This document shows positions 1 through 6,780 of a DNA stretch of 12,008 nt, in pieces. The notes below the pieces were generated by a model, which did not search any database, was not told the DNA's origin, and saw only the letters and a program-made list of their open reading frames with translations. The translations under genes and the position numbers were made by a program. Location of the stretch: assembly GCA_003647435.1 (NCBI GenBank), contig QMMV01000026.1, positions 1 through 12,008 on the forward strand. The letters are read 5' to 3'. Position 1 is the stretch's first letter; every line of letters begins with the position of its first letter. Source of the stretch: Deltaproteobacteria bacterium. GTDB lineage: Bacteria; Desulfobacterota; Desulfobacteria; Desulfobacterales; C00003060.

Positions 1-450
1 ATCTTTTTCGGGAATATCTCTAACCATCCCGATGCGCCACTGCGACGGACTGAAATAAAGCGGATTAGGGACATGGGTTTGTCCGTCCTGACAGTAGGCC
101 ATGGAGGAGATATCGGCCACCTGGAGGGCAAGAAGGCGCTTTCCGTAATGAGCAAGGCCCGCATAGGCATCAACGTCATGGGGCCCGCCTCGACGCTCCC
201 GCACCGGATTTTCGAGTACTCGGCCGCAAATCTATGCGTGTTGACTACAGTAACAAAGGAAATTTCCGCATGTTTTGACCCCGGCAGTGAACTCTTGTCT
301 ATCAATCACCCGGAGCTCTCCGCTGTGCTCTTCGATAAGAACTTATGCCGTGAGGTGGCGGAGCGTGGGCGTGCACGTTGTCTGAAGGACCATACTATCG
401 GGCGTCGGGTTGAAACTATTCTTAGCGTGCTTCGGCAGTTGGCTCTGTGA
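1..450 (+). CDS. CgeB-like GT-B glycosyltransferase, C-terminal part (5' end outside window)
   Basis: The reading frame is open from base 1, so the internal ATG at 73 is not the true start; the visible part is about 149 codons ending in TGA at 448-450. The segment around IGINVMGPASTLPHRIFEYS, followed by a hydrophobic strand and an acidic stretch, is the nucleotide-sugar binding half of the Glyco_trans_1_2 (CgeB-like) fold: a strand with IGIN, a helix with R-x-FE, then LTT. The C-terminal pattern (REVAERGRARCLKDHTIGRRVETIL) is the usual closing helix pair of this family. It is expected to transfer a sugar from an NDP-sugar in the cytoplasm during glycan assembly. It is followed after 83 bases by the pyruvyl transferase gene on the same strand. 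The sugar and acceptor cannot be told. GC is visibly higher than in the next gene. Confidence 0.75.
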   Translation: MFFGNISNHPDAPLRRTEIKRIRDMGLSVLTVGHGGDIGHLEGKKALSVMSKARIGINVMGPASTLPHRIFEYSAANLCVLTTVTKEISACFDPGSELLSINHPELSAVLFDKNLCREVAERGRARCLKDHTIGRRVETILSVLRQLAL

Positions 451-489
451 TTGGTGTACAACGAACGGCCGAGGCATAAAATAGAATTT

Positions 490-498
490 TGCTATAAT
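490..498 (+). promoter_or_regulatory. Extended -10 promoter-like site
   Basis: TGCTATAAT matches the sigma-70 extended -10 consensus (TGn followed by TATAAT). It lies 36 bases before the ATG at 534, in the 83-base gap between the first two genes. No good -35 box is seen at the usual spacing, which extended -10 promoters tolerate. It would give a short leader to the pyruvyl transferase gene, where the sequence changes to lower GC. This is a consensus match only, with no experimental evidence. Confidence 0.4.
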
Positions 499-533
499 TT
501 CCCGGAGTGTCGAGCTTTATTTATCCTTAGAAG

Positions 534-1523
534 ATGATAGCATATTTTGGCGAGGTTGAATCAAATAACCTTGGAGATGTGGCAGTTTATAATGTCTTAC
601 GTGATTGTTACTCTCTGGGCAAGTCGATAATACCTCTCCCGATAGGGAGGGAGTTGATGGAGTATTTGCTTCAAGGTCGGCTGACGCGATATTCTGCGGT
701 AATGATTGGTGGTGGTACGCAGTTCACTGGCATAAATGCAGAATATCTGAAAGCATTGGTTCAATGCAATGATAGAGTATGGAGTTTCGGCACCGGTGTT
801 GGCAGTTGTGGATTCTGCGAACCTCCAGAAGCTGACTTATCTGAAATCGTTTGTTTCTTGAGTCGTATTAGCCCGTTGACTGTTAGAGGGCCTTTATCAC
901 AAGACACTCTTTCTAAGTATGATATTCATTCAGAAATAATTGGTGACCCCGCTTTAGGGTATGCCAAGGAGCGCAATTCTTTTCGTGGAGGCAGAAAGAT
1001 ATTGGTCAATTTAGTTTCGCCTGTGGACACCTATGAGAAGATAGCATATCAAAGCTTTATTGCAAATATAGCAGCTTCACTTAGTGTGCTCCGTTCGAAA
1101 GGATGGCTCATTTCCTTTATGGCGTTAGGGCCCGGAGATTATGGTTATATAAACAAGTTTAGAACTGCATTCGGTTTTTTTGACTCTGAAATAGCTGAGA
1201 TATATACAAGCGTTGATGATTTTTTTGAAGCTTTGCGAGGAGCGGCTTTATTTCTTTCGATGAGATTGCACGGCGCAGTACTTGCCTCGTGTGCAGGTGT
1301 TCCATTTCTGTTATGTAACTATCGTTCAAAATGCCACGATTTCGCAGCGTTGATTCAGCAAGAGGAGCTGCTGTTGTCGCCGAATAGCTCGGCCTCAGAG
1401 ATTATGTATTCTATTAACTACTTATTTAGCAATAGCCATAAGATATCTTCTGCTATCAGGAGCAAGGCACTTTACTTTCGCGATAGACAGTCAAAGTTTC
1501 TGAAAAAGCAGTTGTGCAGTTAG
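534..1523 (+). CDS. Polysaccharide pyruvyl transferase family protein
   Basis: A 329-residue protein of usual length for the family (PF04230, WcaK/CsaB-like). Seen in sequence: the N-terminal nucleotide-fold start with NNLGD (residues 11-15), a glycine-rich MIGGGTQF strand turn (57-64), VRGP (117-120), GDPAL (137-141), and the diagnostic SMRLHGAVLASCAGVP block (242-257), in which Arg and His belong to the conserved RLHG motif. Members add pyruvate from phosphoenolpyruvate to a sugar as a ketal, or act as related transferases in exopolysaccharide, capsule or secondary wall polymer synthesis; the exact reaction is not readable from sequence. The start at 534 has only AGAAG directly against the ATG, so the ribosome site is weak, but the LGD motif near the N-terminus supports this start. 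A promoter-like site precedes it. The gene is AT-richer than the preceding fragment. Confidence 0.85.
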   Translation: MIAYFGEVESNNLGDVAVYNVLRDCYSLGKSIIPLPIGRELMEYLLQGRLTRYSAVMIGGGTQFTGINAEYLKALVQCNDRVWSFGTGVGSCGFCEPPEADLSEIVCFLSRISPLTVRGPLSQDTLSKYDIHSEIIGDPALGYAKERNSFRGGRKILVNLVSPVDTYEKIAYQSFIANIAASLSVLRSKGWLISFMALGPGDYGYINKFRTAFGFFDSEIAEIYTSVDDFFEALRGAALFLSMRLHGAVLASCAGVPFLLCNYRSKCHDFAALIQQEELLLSPNSSASEIMYSINYLFSNSHKISSAIRSKALYFRDRQSKFLKKQLCS

Positions 1524-1568
1524 TCCCCATGGATAAATCGAAATTTGCGAATGGGCACATTCATCACC

Positions 1569-1628
1569 CAGCCTTCAGCTTTCAGCAAAAACAATAAGAA
1601 ACTGCATTAAGCTGACTGCTGATCACTG
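1569..1628. repeat. Imperfect stem-loop built from TCAGC/GCTGA units
   Basis: In the 147-base gap between two glycan genes, the arm 1569-1586 (CAGCCTTCAGCTTTCAGC) can pair with 1611-1628 (GCTGACTGCTGATCACTG). Thirteen of 18 positions match and the two GCTGA units are equally spaced in both arms, with a 24-base loop. The stretch continues as degenerate short repeats (CTGACAACTTACAACT) to about 1642. It looks like a short interspersed palindromic or low-complexity repeat of the kind scattered between genes in many genomes. No run of T follows, so it is not a standard terminator. The genome-wide copy number cannot be judged here. Confidence 0.5.
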
Positions 1629-1670
1629 ACAACTTACAACTCCATTCAGCAATCTTGGATTTATGGATGG

Positions 1671-2675
1671 ATGCCGGTTAATACAATGAGGCAAGAATTG
1701 GGTTTGCTTTTCTCTGTAATTATTCCGACATATAGGAGGCGTGATGCCCTGCGAAATTCACTGCAATCATTGTCTACTCAAACACTAGATAGGCGTTGCT
1801 TTGAGGTTGTCGTTGTAAATAATTTCCCAGAAATTGGAGTGAATGATATAATAAATGAATATTCTTCCTTAATCAACATTATCTCCCTTGACGAACCTAA
1901 GGTCGGTGCCCACCAAGCCCGAAATCTTGGCAGCAAATTTGCTAATGGTCGCTATCTCGTCTTTCTTGATGACGACTGTGAAGCCCATCCGTCGCTTCTT
2001 GAACGCTATCGCTCCGCCATTGAGCTATATAGACCTGTTATTGCAGGTGGTAGTATCGATATAAAATGGGACAATGCGCCGCCTTCATGGGTTAGACCTT
2101 TTGAGTTTCTGATGGGGAAAATAGATTTTGGTAAGGCCTGCTTTTGGCTTCGTGAAGGGCAATCAGTTTGTGGGGGGAATCTCCTTATTAGACGCGATTT
2201 CTTCAATAAAATAGGGGGAATGGAACCAGACCAAGTGGGAAAAATCATTCTTGGATCTGGAGACGTTGCGCTAAGTTTATCTGCCAATCGTCACGGACAC
2301 AAGGTTTTGTGGGTTGGCGATGCTAAAGTTTGGCATCATCAAAGGAGGTGCGTTAATGCAAGGCTCCGTGATTTGATGCGCAGAGAATTTAACAATGGGA
2401 TAATGACAGCCTACGAGTTCAAAAAGAAAGTACATAGATCATCGAAGTTAGGACTTGTGCCACTTTCCATCAGACTTCTTGTGACCTCAATAAATCAGTT
2501 TTTTCGGGGTGCTCTGGGCTTTAACAAGTGTGCCTTGGTTAGTAGCTGCCTTGCTTTAAGTACACTGATTGGCCTTCACTGGTTTTACTTTTATAAGAGT
2601 CGTATAGTACCGTACCCCGAATTATCTTCTCTGAATTCTGCAACAGTTACAAAATCGGATCTAACTGCTTCGTAA
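1671..2675 (+). CDS. GT2-family glycosyltransferase with C-terminal hydrophobic segment
   Basis: A 334-residue protein with a GT-A fold: FSVIIPTYRRRDAL (residues 14-27), the strand FEVVVVNN (44-51), GAHQARNLG (79-87) and the metal/nucleotide-sugar motif FLDDDC (98-103, the DDD equivalent of DxD). A later GSGDVALSLSANRHGHKV segment followed by WHH is the usual acceptor-side and catalytic region. Residues about 287-308 (ALVSSCLALSTLIGLHWFYF) form one hydrophobic stretch that may anchor the protein to the inner membrane. It should transfer a sugar from an NDP-sugar to a lipid-linked glycan or protein. ATG 1671 is used; an in-frame ATG at 1686 is possible, and neither has a clear Shine-Dalgarno site. 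It is separated by 147 bases from the pyruvyl transferase gene and followed by a gene-free stretch with a MITE. Confidence 0.85.
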   Translation: MPVNTMRQELGLLFSVIIPTYRRRDALRNSLQSLSTQTLDRRCFEVVVVNNFPEIGVNDIINEYSSLINIISLDEPKVGAHQARNLGSKFANGRYLVFLDDDCEAHPSLLERYRSAIELYRPVIAGGSIDIKWDNAPPSWVRPFEFLMGKIDFGKACFWLREGQSVCGGNLLIRRDFFNKIGGMEPDQVGKIILGSGDVALSLSANRHGHKVLWVGDAKVWHHQRRCVNARLRDLMRREFNNGIMTAYEFKKKVHRSSKLGLVPLSIRLLVTSINQFFRGALGFNKCALVSSCLALSTLIGLHWFYFYKSRIVPYPELSSLNSATVTKSDLTAS

Positions 2676-2684
2676 TCGCCCAAT

Positions 2685-2707
2685 AAAAAGCGGTAGCAGA
2701 GCTTTTT
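2685..2707 (+). terminator. Weak hairpin ending in T run, possible terminator
   Basis: Ten bases after the GT2 stop codon, AAAAAGC (2685-2691) can pair with GCTTTTT (2701-2707) across a 9-base loop. The stem has only two G:C pairs, so intrinsic termination would be weak. The U-tract is part of the stem, as in bidirectional designs. Its position right after a gene and before a gene-free stretch is what makes it plausible. Confidence 0.3.
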
Positions 2708-2860
2708 CTCCACCGGTGTTGATAGGGCGAGACCTTTGCACAACCTCTTTTCCACTCTTTTGTATGAACTTTTTGACCCATCCATGGGCTTGCTCACTAA
2801 ATCCCAACAACTCGGCCTAACGGCCTCAAACAGTTTGTGATTTGCCCACTGGCGTGGGCC

Positions 2861-2909
2861 GTTTCCCCCGTTAAATTTCCCGAAGGGAACCCTGTTTAAG
2901 GGGGTAAAC
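2861..2909. repeat. Long interrupted hairpin inside the MITE
   Basis: GTTTCCCCCGTTAAA (2861-2875) pairs with TTTAAGGGGGTAAAC (2895-2909) with single-base bulges, as GTTT:AAAC, CCCCC:GGGGG and TTAAA:TTTAA. The inner part holds a second perfect stem TTCCC-GAA-GGGAA (2877-2889). A neighbouring hairpin GCCCAC-TGGC-GTGGGC sits at 2844-2859, and AACGGCC (2819-2825) can pair with GGCCGTT (2857-2863). The centre of the element is thus strongly structured as DNA cruciform or RNA. Confidence 0.65.
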
Positions 2910-2920
2910 TTCGCCCGACA

Positions 2921-2965
2921 AACAGACCAAACCAACCAAACAGACCAGATAGACCAAACAGACTA
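2921..2965 (+). repeat. Five tandem 9-base units in the MITE
   Basis: Five units in exact 9-base phase: AACAGACCA, AACCAACCA, AACAGACCA, GATAGACCA, AACAGACTA. The consensus is AACAGACCA. The array lies between the internal hairpin and the right subterminal repeat, so copy number may vary between element copies. Confidence 0.7.
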
Positions 2966-3021
2966 GACCGGTGCCCCAAAAAGTTCATAATGGCCGTTCA
3001 AGGGAGTTATGCAAAGGTCTC

Positions 3022-3209
3022 AGGGCGCTGTCAGTTACTCTGTTCCTGAGAGAGACAAGGTCTCTGCCGAAATTCTTTCTGAGTGCCTGACCAGCTCCAC
3101 TTCGGGCTCGAAGGAAGCCTCGAGGCGGGAAAAAGACTATCCCTCATCCTTTCCTGATACGCCCGTCTTCCTCTCTTTATTCAGATATTCTTCCGAAAGC
3201 AGAGAAGCC
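3022..3209. other. Gene-free spacer between MITE and cupin gene
   Basis: This 188-base stretch is open in the cupin frame, but its translation is Ser-rich without any cupin feature, and that frame would start inside the transposon end, so it is probably non-coding. It carries a small hairpin AGAGAC-AAG-GTCTCT (3051-3065). No convincing promoter was found. The AGGGC at its left end is the target duplication of the MITE. Confidence 0.5.
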
Positions 3210-3605
3210 GTGATTAAAAAAATAACACATAAAAACAGAATAATAGCAATTATAATTGAGAGCAGTTATAGAAATGATGGAATCACATTTTTTACCCCTG
3301 ATGATTTTTCGCAGCAACTCGCCTATATGAAGCGACCTTTAGGGTATCAGATAGCTCCGCACATACATAAAGAGGTTAATCGAAACGTTCAGCATACACA
3401 AGAAGTTTTGTTTATCAAGAAAGGGAAGATAAAAGTTGATTTGTATACACATGAAAAGGAATACTTAGAATCCACAATTCTTGAAAGTGGGGATGTGATA
3501 CTTCTGGCATCGGGGGGCCATGGATTTACCATGCTGGAAGAAAGCGAGATGATCGAGGTCAAACAGGGCCCTTATGCTGGCGATGAAGATAAAGAAAGGT
3601 TTTAG
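3210..3605 (+). CDS. Cupin-fold sugar-pathway protein (WxcM-like group)
   Basis: A 131-residue single-domain cupin. Motif 1 reads P-H51-I-H53 followed by E65-VLFIKKG72, and motif 2 reads GDVILLASGGHGF with H104, giving the usual set of metal ligands His, His, Glu, His. The final VKQGPY-GDEDKERF block is typical of small cupins found beside sugar aminotransferases in O-antigen and glycan clusters, where relatives act as dTDP-sugar isomerases or have unknown roles. I chose GTG 3210 as the start because the family starts shortly before the ITHKNRI strand; the longer frame back to 3009 would begin in the MITE end. AGAGAAG sits just before the GTG as a weak ribosome site. It is the first gene of a tight operon and lies 17 bases before the aminotransferase. 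Confidence 0.7.
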   Translation: MIKKITHKNRIIAIIIESSYRNDGITFFTPDDFSQQLAYMKRPLGYQIAPHIHKEVNRNVQHTQEVLFIKKGKIKVDLYTHEKEYLESTILESGDVILLASGGHGFTMLEESEMIEVKQGPYAGDEDKERF

Positions 3606-3622
3606 GGTTGGAGCGACAAGAG

Positions 3623-4735
3623 ATGATTCCTGTTAATGAGCCAGCGTTTACCGAGCGTGAAAAGGAGCTTCTAGTCCAATGCGTTGAGACCGGCTGGATT
3701 TCCAGTGAAGGGCCTTTTGTCCGGCGTTTCGAGGAGATGTTTGCGGAATTTGTTGGTGTCAAACACGGGGTGGCGGTATCCAGCGGGACGGCGGCCCTTG
3801 AGGTAGGCATCGCTGCCCTCGAGTTGGAGACTGGCGATGAAGTGATTATGCCGTCATTTACCATAATCTCTTGCGCTATGGCCATAATCAGGAACGGCTT
3901 GCGTCCTGTCTTGGTCGATTCGGAAAGCAAAACCTGGAACATGGACCTCAATCAGGTAGCTGACAAAATCACCCCCCGGACCAAGGCGATCATGCCAGTT
4001 CACATTTATGGCCACCCTGTCGAGATGGATCCGCTGTTAGAGTTGGCGGAAGAGCGCGGATTGTACGTCATTGAGGATGCTGCTGAAGTGCACGGCGCTG
4101 AATATAAAGGACGCAAATGCGGTTCAATGGGGCATATGGCGGCGTTTAGTTTTTACGCAAACAAGATTGTGACAACTGGCGAAGGTGGGATGGTTGTTAC
4201 CGACGACAGCCACTTGTCCGGTAGGTTGCGTTCGCTTAGAAACCTTTGTTTTCGTCCGGAAAGAAGGTTTGAGCATCAAAAATTAGGCTATAACTTCCGT
4301 ATGACAAACTTACAAGCCGCTGTTGGTGTTGCCCAGATGGAAAGAATAGATGAATTGCTCAAGCGTAAGATATGGCAGGGAGAAGAATACAGAAAAAGAC
4401 TGAAAAACATAGATGGAATCAAGTTGCAGGCAGTGAAAGACTGGGCAAGACCTGTTTACTGGATAAATGGGATTGTTTTACATGATGATGTCCCAATGGA
4501 TGCATTTGAACTTGCAAGTAGATTAAGTGAAAGAGGTGTCCAAACCCGGCCATTTTTCCGGCCCATGCACGAACAGCCGATATTTCAAAAGATGGGCTTG
4601 TTCAATGAAGAGCATTATCCGGTTTCAGAACAACTGGCGCGCCGAGGGCTCTACCTACCCAGCGGGATGGCTTTAACAGAAGAGCAAATAGACACTGTTT
4701 GTGCTCATTTGATTGACTGTCTTAAAGGAAAGTAA
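3623..4735 (+). CDS. DegT/DnrJ/EryC1/StrS-family PLP-dependent sugar aminotransferase
   Basis: A 370-residue protein of normal length for fold-type I nucleotide-sugar aminotransferases. Seen: SSGTAAL (residues 53-59, PLP phosphate site), VIMPSFTI (74-81), PVHIYGHPVEMD (125-136), EDAAEVHGA (151-159, Asp152 pairs with the PLP ring nitrogen) and SFYANKIVTTGEGG (176-189, Lys181 forms the Schiff base). The pattern is close to GDP-perosamine synthase and similar enzymes that aminate a 4-keto or 3-keto sugar using glutamate; the substrate cannot be fixed. ATG 3623 is preferred to an upstream TTG at 3608 because GGAG at 3610-3613 is well placed and the usual IPVNEP start follows. The next gene begins 4 bases after its stop. 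GC falls from about 52% (3661-4260) to about 41% (4261-4620), a possible mosaic. Confidence 0.9.
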   Translation: MIPVNEPAFTEREKELLVQCVETGWISSEGPFVRRFEEMFAEFVGVKHGVAVSSGTAALEVGIAALELETGDEVIMPSFTIISCAMAIIRNGLRPVLVDSESKTWNMDLNQVADKITPRTKAIMPVHIYGHPVEMDPLLELAEERGLYVIEDAAEVHGAEYKGRKCGSMGHMAAFSFYANKIVTTGEGGMVVTDDSHLSGRLRSLRNLCFRPERRFEHQKLGYNFRMTNLQAAVGVAQMERIDELLKRKIWQGEEYRKRLKNIDGIKLQAVKDWARPVYWINGIVLHDDVPMDAFELASRLSERGVQTRPFFRPMHEQPIFQKMGLFNEEHYPVSEQLARRGLYLPSGMALTEEQIDTVCAHLIDCLKGK

Positions 4736-4739
4736 CAGT

Positions 4740-5495
4740 ATGGCAGCTGTCTTTGGAGAGTATTCAGTATATTACGATCTGCTGTACAAAGACAAGGATT
4801 ATGGAAAGGAATGCGATTATCTTGAATACCTTTGGACACAATATAGTGATATCCCTGTAAAATCTGTATTGGACCTGGGGTGTGGTACTGGCCGGCATTC
4901 AATAGATCTAACCCAGCGGGGTTTTGACGTGCTTGGGATTGACAGGTCTGAAAAGATGCTTGCGCAGGCCGTAAAAGGGGCAGAAGCTAAAGGGCTGAAA
5001 ATAGATTTTAGAAAAGGAGATATAGCCGGTTTTGAGGGAAAAAAAACGTTTGACAGTGCTATTTCAATGTTTGCAGTGATCGGATATCTTACCTCGAACG
5101 GGGAGTTGCTCTCGGCATTTAAAACTATCAGAAGGCACTTGAAAAAGGGCGCCCTTTTTATTTTCGATGTATGGTATGGCCCAGCAGTATTAAACCAGAA
5201 ACCCAGCGAGCGGTTACGGATTGCAGGTGATGGTGCGGGGAAAATTTACCGGTTTGCATGCCCCAAAATCAATGCTTTGAAGAATACGGTACGGGTTGAT
5301 TATGTTATATTGAAGCAGGGGGCTACTGAAGAGGTACGGGAATCCCATATCATGAGATATTTCTTCATTCCAGAATTAAAGTTGATTGCTAAAATGTGTG
5401 ATTTTGAATTTATAAAAGCTTTGTCATTTCTATCAAAAAAAGCCCCGCCCTCATTGTCATCTTGGAATATGACCTGTATTTTCAAGGCAATATAG
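4740..5495 (+). CDS. SAM-dependent methyltransferase, DesVI/TylM1-like (amino-sugar N-methyltransferase?)
   Basis: A 251-residue class I methyltransferase. The N-terminus YSVYYDLLYKDKDY is typical of sugar and small-molecule methyltransferases; SAM motif I is VLDLGCGTGRH (residues 43-53), the acidic residue ending strand 2 is Asp68 (VLGIDRS), and motif-IV-like FDSAISMFAVIGYL precedes LKKGALFIFDVWYGP. The SMF..GYL plus FDVWY combination recalls the TDP-amino-sugar N,N-dimethyltransferases DesVI and TylM1, though this is recognition by eye. Placed 4 bases behind the aminotransferase, it could methylate the amino group that enzyme installs. ATG 4740 follows AAAGGA at 4724-4729; a TTG at 4713 inside the previous gene is less likely. 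The alternative is an O- or C-methyltransferase of the same fold. Confidence 0.8.
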   Translation: MAAVFGEYSVYYDLLYKDKDYGKECDYLEYLWTQYSDIPVKSVLDLGCGTGRHSIDLTQRGFDVLGIDRSEKMLAQAVKGAEAKGLKIDFRKGDIAGFEGKKTFDSAISMFAVIGYLTSNGELLSAFKTIRRHLKKGALFIFDVWYGPAVLNQKPSERLRIAGDGAGKIYRFACPKINALKNTVRVDYVILKQGATEEVRESHIMRYFFIPELKLIAKMCDFEFIKALSFLSKKAPPSLSSWNMTCIFKAI

Positions 5496-5504
5496 TAAGC
5501 TAAT

Positions 5505-6734
5505 ATGAAGATAGGAATACTTTTTAAGCATGCAAAAACTGGTGGAGGGATATACCAATACTTTCTTGCTTTAATGGATTGCCTCAGAAGCTTTAATGGT
5601 GAGGATAAGTTCTTTTTATTTCATTGCCACAACATAGAATCCCTTTCAGTTTACAGAAAAGCAGGTATAAAAACGATAACCCTGCAAAGCGAGAAGGATT
5701 CTTCTTTTAAGGTTGTTCATACGCATCGGTTAAATCCATGTCACGAGGCAATCCATAATGGGAAGAGGGTATTCTTCAGGACAAAGTCATTGACTTCAGA
5801 GTTAAAGATCGAGGCTGCGAAACATAAAATAGATTTAATGCTATACCCTGCGCCGGAGCGGGAATCGTTCGAAGTGGGTGTTCCTTATGTCATGGCCATC
5901 CACGACATTTCCCATAAAATACATCCCGAATTCAAGGAATTCAATTCAGATGGAATCTATGAACAAAGAGAGTACGTTTATGATAATGGAATTAAGAATG
6001 CATTTTTCATTATGGTAGATTCCGAGGTGGGCAAGGAGCAGGTGATGGATTATTATGACACAGAACGTGAAAAGATAAAAGTCCTTCCATTTATACCTCC
6101 TCCTTACCTTTTCAAAGAAAGCAACAAAGATAGTGCAGCCCGCGTCAGAGCAAAGTACCAGCTTCCAGATAAGTTCATATTTTACCCCGCTCAATTTTGG
6201 CCCCATAAAAACCATGAGAATCTCATAAGGGCTCTTCATTCCATCAAGAAAAGCAAAGGTGAGGAAGTCACTGCAGTTTTTGTGGGGGCGAAACAGGAAA
6301 GATGGAATGGTTTCAGAAAAATGATAAATTTGGCCAAGGCTTTGAAGGTAGAAGGTCAAATCATTGATTTAGAATATGTAGAATCCAAACGTATGCGTGC
6401 TTTGTATGAAATGGCTACTGCCTTGGTGATGCCCACATTCCTGGGCCCTACCAACCTTCCTATACTGGAGGCATTTGCCGTGGGATGCCCAGTTATCGCT
6501 TCAGACATAAAAGGTGTCCGGGAACAAGTGGGTGACGCTGGAATTTTAGCCGACCCGAATAGTCCGGAAGAGATTGGGATGGCGATTTATCGGGTCTGGA
6601 CCGATGGGATCCTTCGTAGTGCGTTGGTAAAAAGAGGCCATGAAAGAATGAAGAGATGGACGCGAAAGGACTTTTCCAATGGCCTGAAAGCAATCATTGA
6701 CTTATGCAGGGAAAGGTTAAACAAAAGAAAATAG
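5505..6734 (+). CDS. GT4-family (GT-B) glycosyltransferase
   Basis: A 409-residue protein with both GT-B domains: KTGGGIYQYFLALMDCL at the N-terminus (residues 11-27, acceptor domain), VPYVMAIHDISHKIHPEF (126-143), the interdomain FYPAQFWPHKNHENLIRAL (226-244, with the Lys of the family's H-KN motif), and the C-terminal donor-binding GPTNLPILEAFAVGCPVIASD (314-334), in which Glu322 lies in the conserved LEA. GT4 enzymes retain the anomeric configuration and use NDP-sugars in the cytoplasm. It starts 9 bases after the methyltransferase, so it probably belongs to the same transcript and may transfer the modified sugar. No strong Shine-Dalgarno is seen before ATG 5505. Confidence 0.9.
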   Translation: MKIGILFKHAKTGGGIYQYFLALMDCLRSFNGEDKFFLFHCHNIESLSVYRKAGIKTITLQSEKDSSFKVVHTHRLNPCHEAIHNGKRVFFRTKSLTSELKIEAAKHKIDLMLYPAPERESFEVGVPYVMAIHDISHKIHPEFKEFNSDGIYEQREYVYDNGIKNAFFIMVDSEVGKEQVMDYYDTEREKIKVLPFIPPPYLFKESNKDSAARVRAKYQLPDKFIFYPAQFWPHKNHENLIRALHSIKKSKGEEVTAVFVGAKQERWNGFRKMINLAKALKVEGQIIDLEYVESKRMRALYEMATALVMPTFLGPTNLPILEAFAVGCPVIASDIKGVREQVGDAGILADPNSPEEIGMAIYRVWTDGILRSALVKRGHERMKRWTRKDFSNGLKAIIDLCRERLNKRK

Positions 6735-6780
6735 AAAAGGTCGAAAATCTCAGTGGGATGCAGCCTGATGTACATGTGTC

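Larger units (their letters stand above)
2729..3021. mobile_element. MITE-like non-autonomous transposable element, 293 bp
   Basis: The left end 2729-2744 (GAGACCTTTGCACAAC) and the right end 3006-3021 read on the opposite strand (GAGACCTTTGCATAAC) are inverted repeats with 15 of 16 matches. The element is bounded by a perfect 5 bp direct repeat AGGGC at 2724-2728 and 3022-3026, the expected target-site duplication. A second, subterminal inverted pair TATGAACTTTTTG (2763-2775) and its complement (2977-2989) lies 34 and 32 bases from the ends. Inside are a long interrupted hairpin (2861-2909) and five 9-base tandem units (2921-2965). There is no credible coding sequence, so it must be mobilised by a transposase encoded elsewhere. 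The end sequence resembles DDE-transposase insertion sequences of IS5/IS4-like type, but I cannot assign a family. It fills most of the gap between the GT2 gene and the cupin operon. Confidence 0.85.

Noticed and set aside
2591..2935. Minus-strand frame of 114 codons
   Set aside because: It overlaps the GT2 3' end and the MITE hairpins, resembles no family, and is explained by the structured repeat.
3009..3209. Upstream extension of the cupin frame to ATG 3009
   Set aside because: It would start inside the MITE terminal repeat, the translation is Ser-rich without cupin features, and GTG 3210 fits the family start.
5946..6359. Minus-strand 137-codon frame in the GT4 gene
   Set aside because: It lies fully within a convincing GT4 gene and has no family features.
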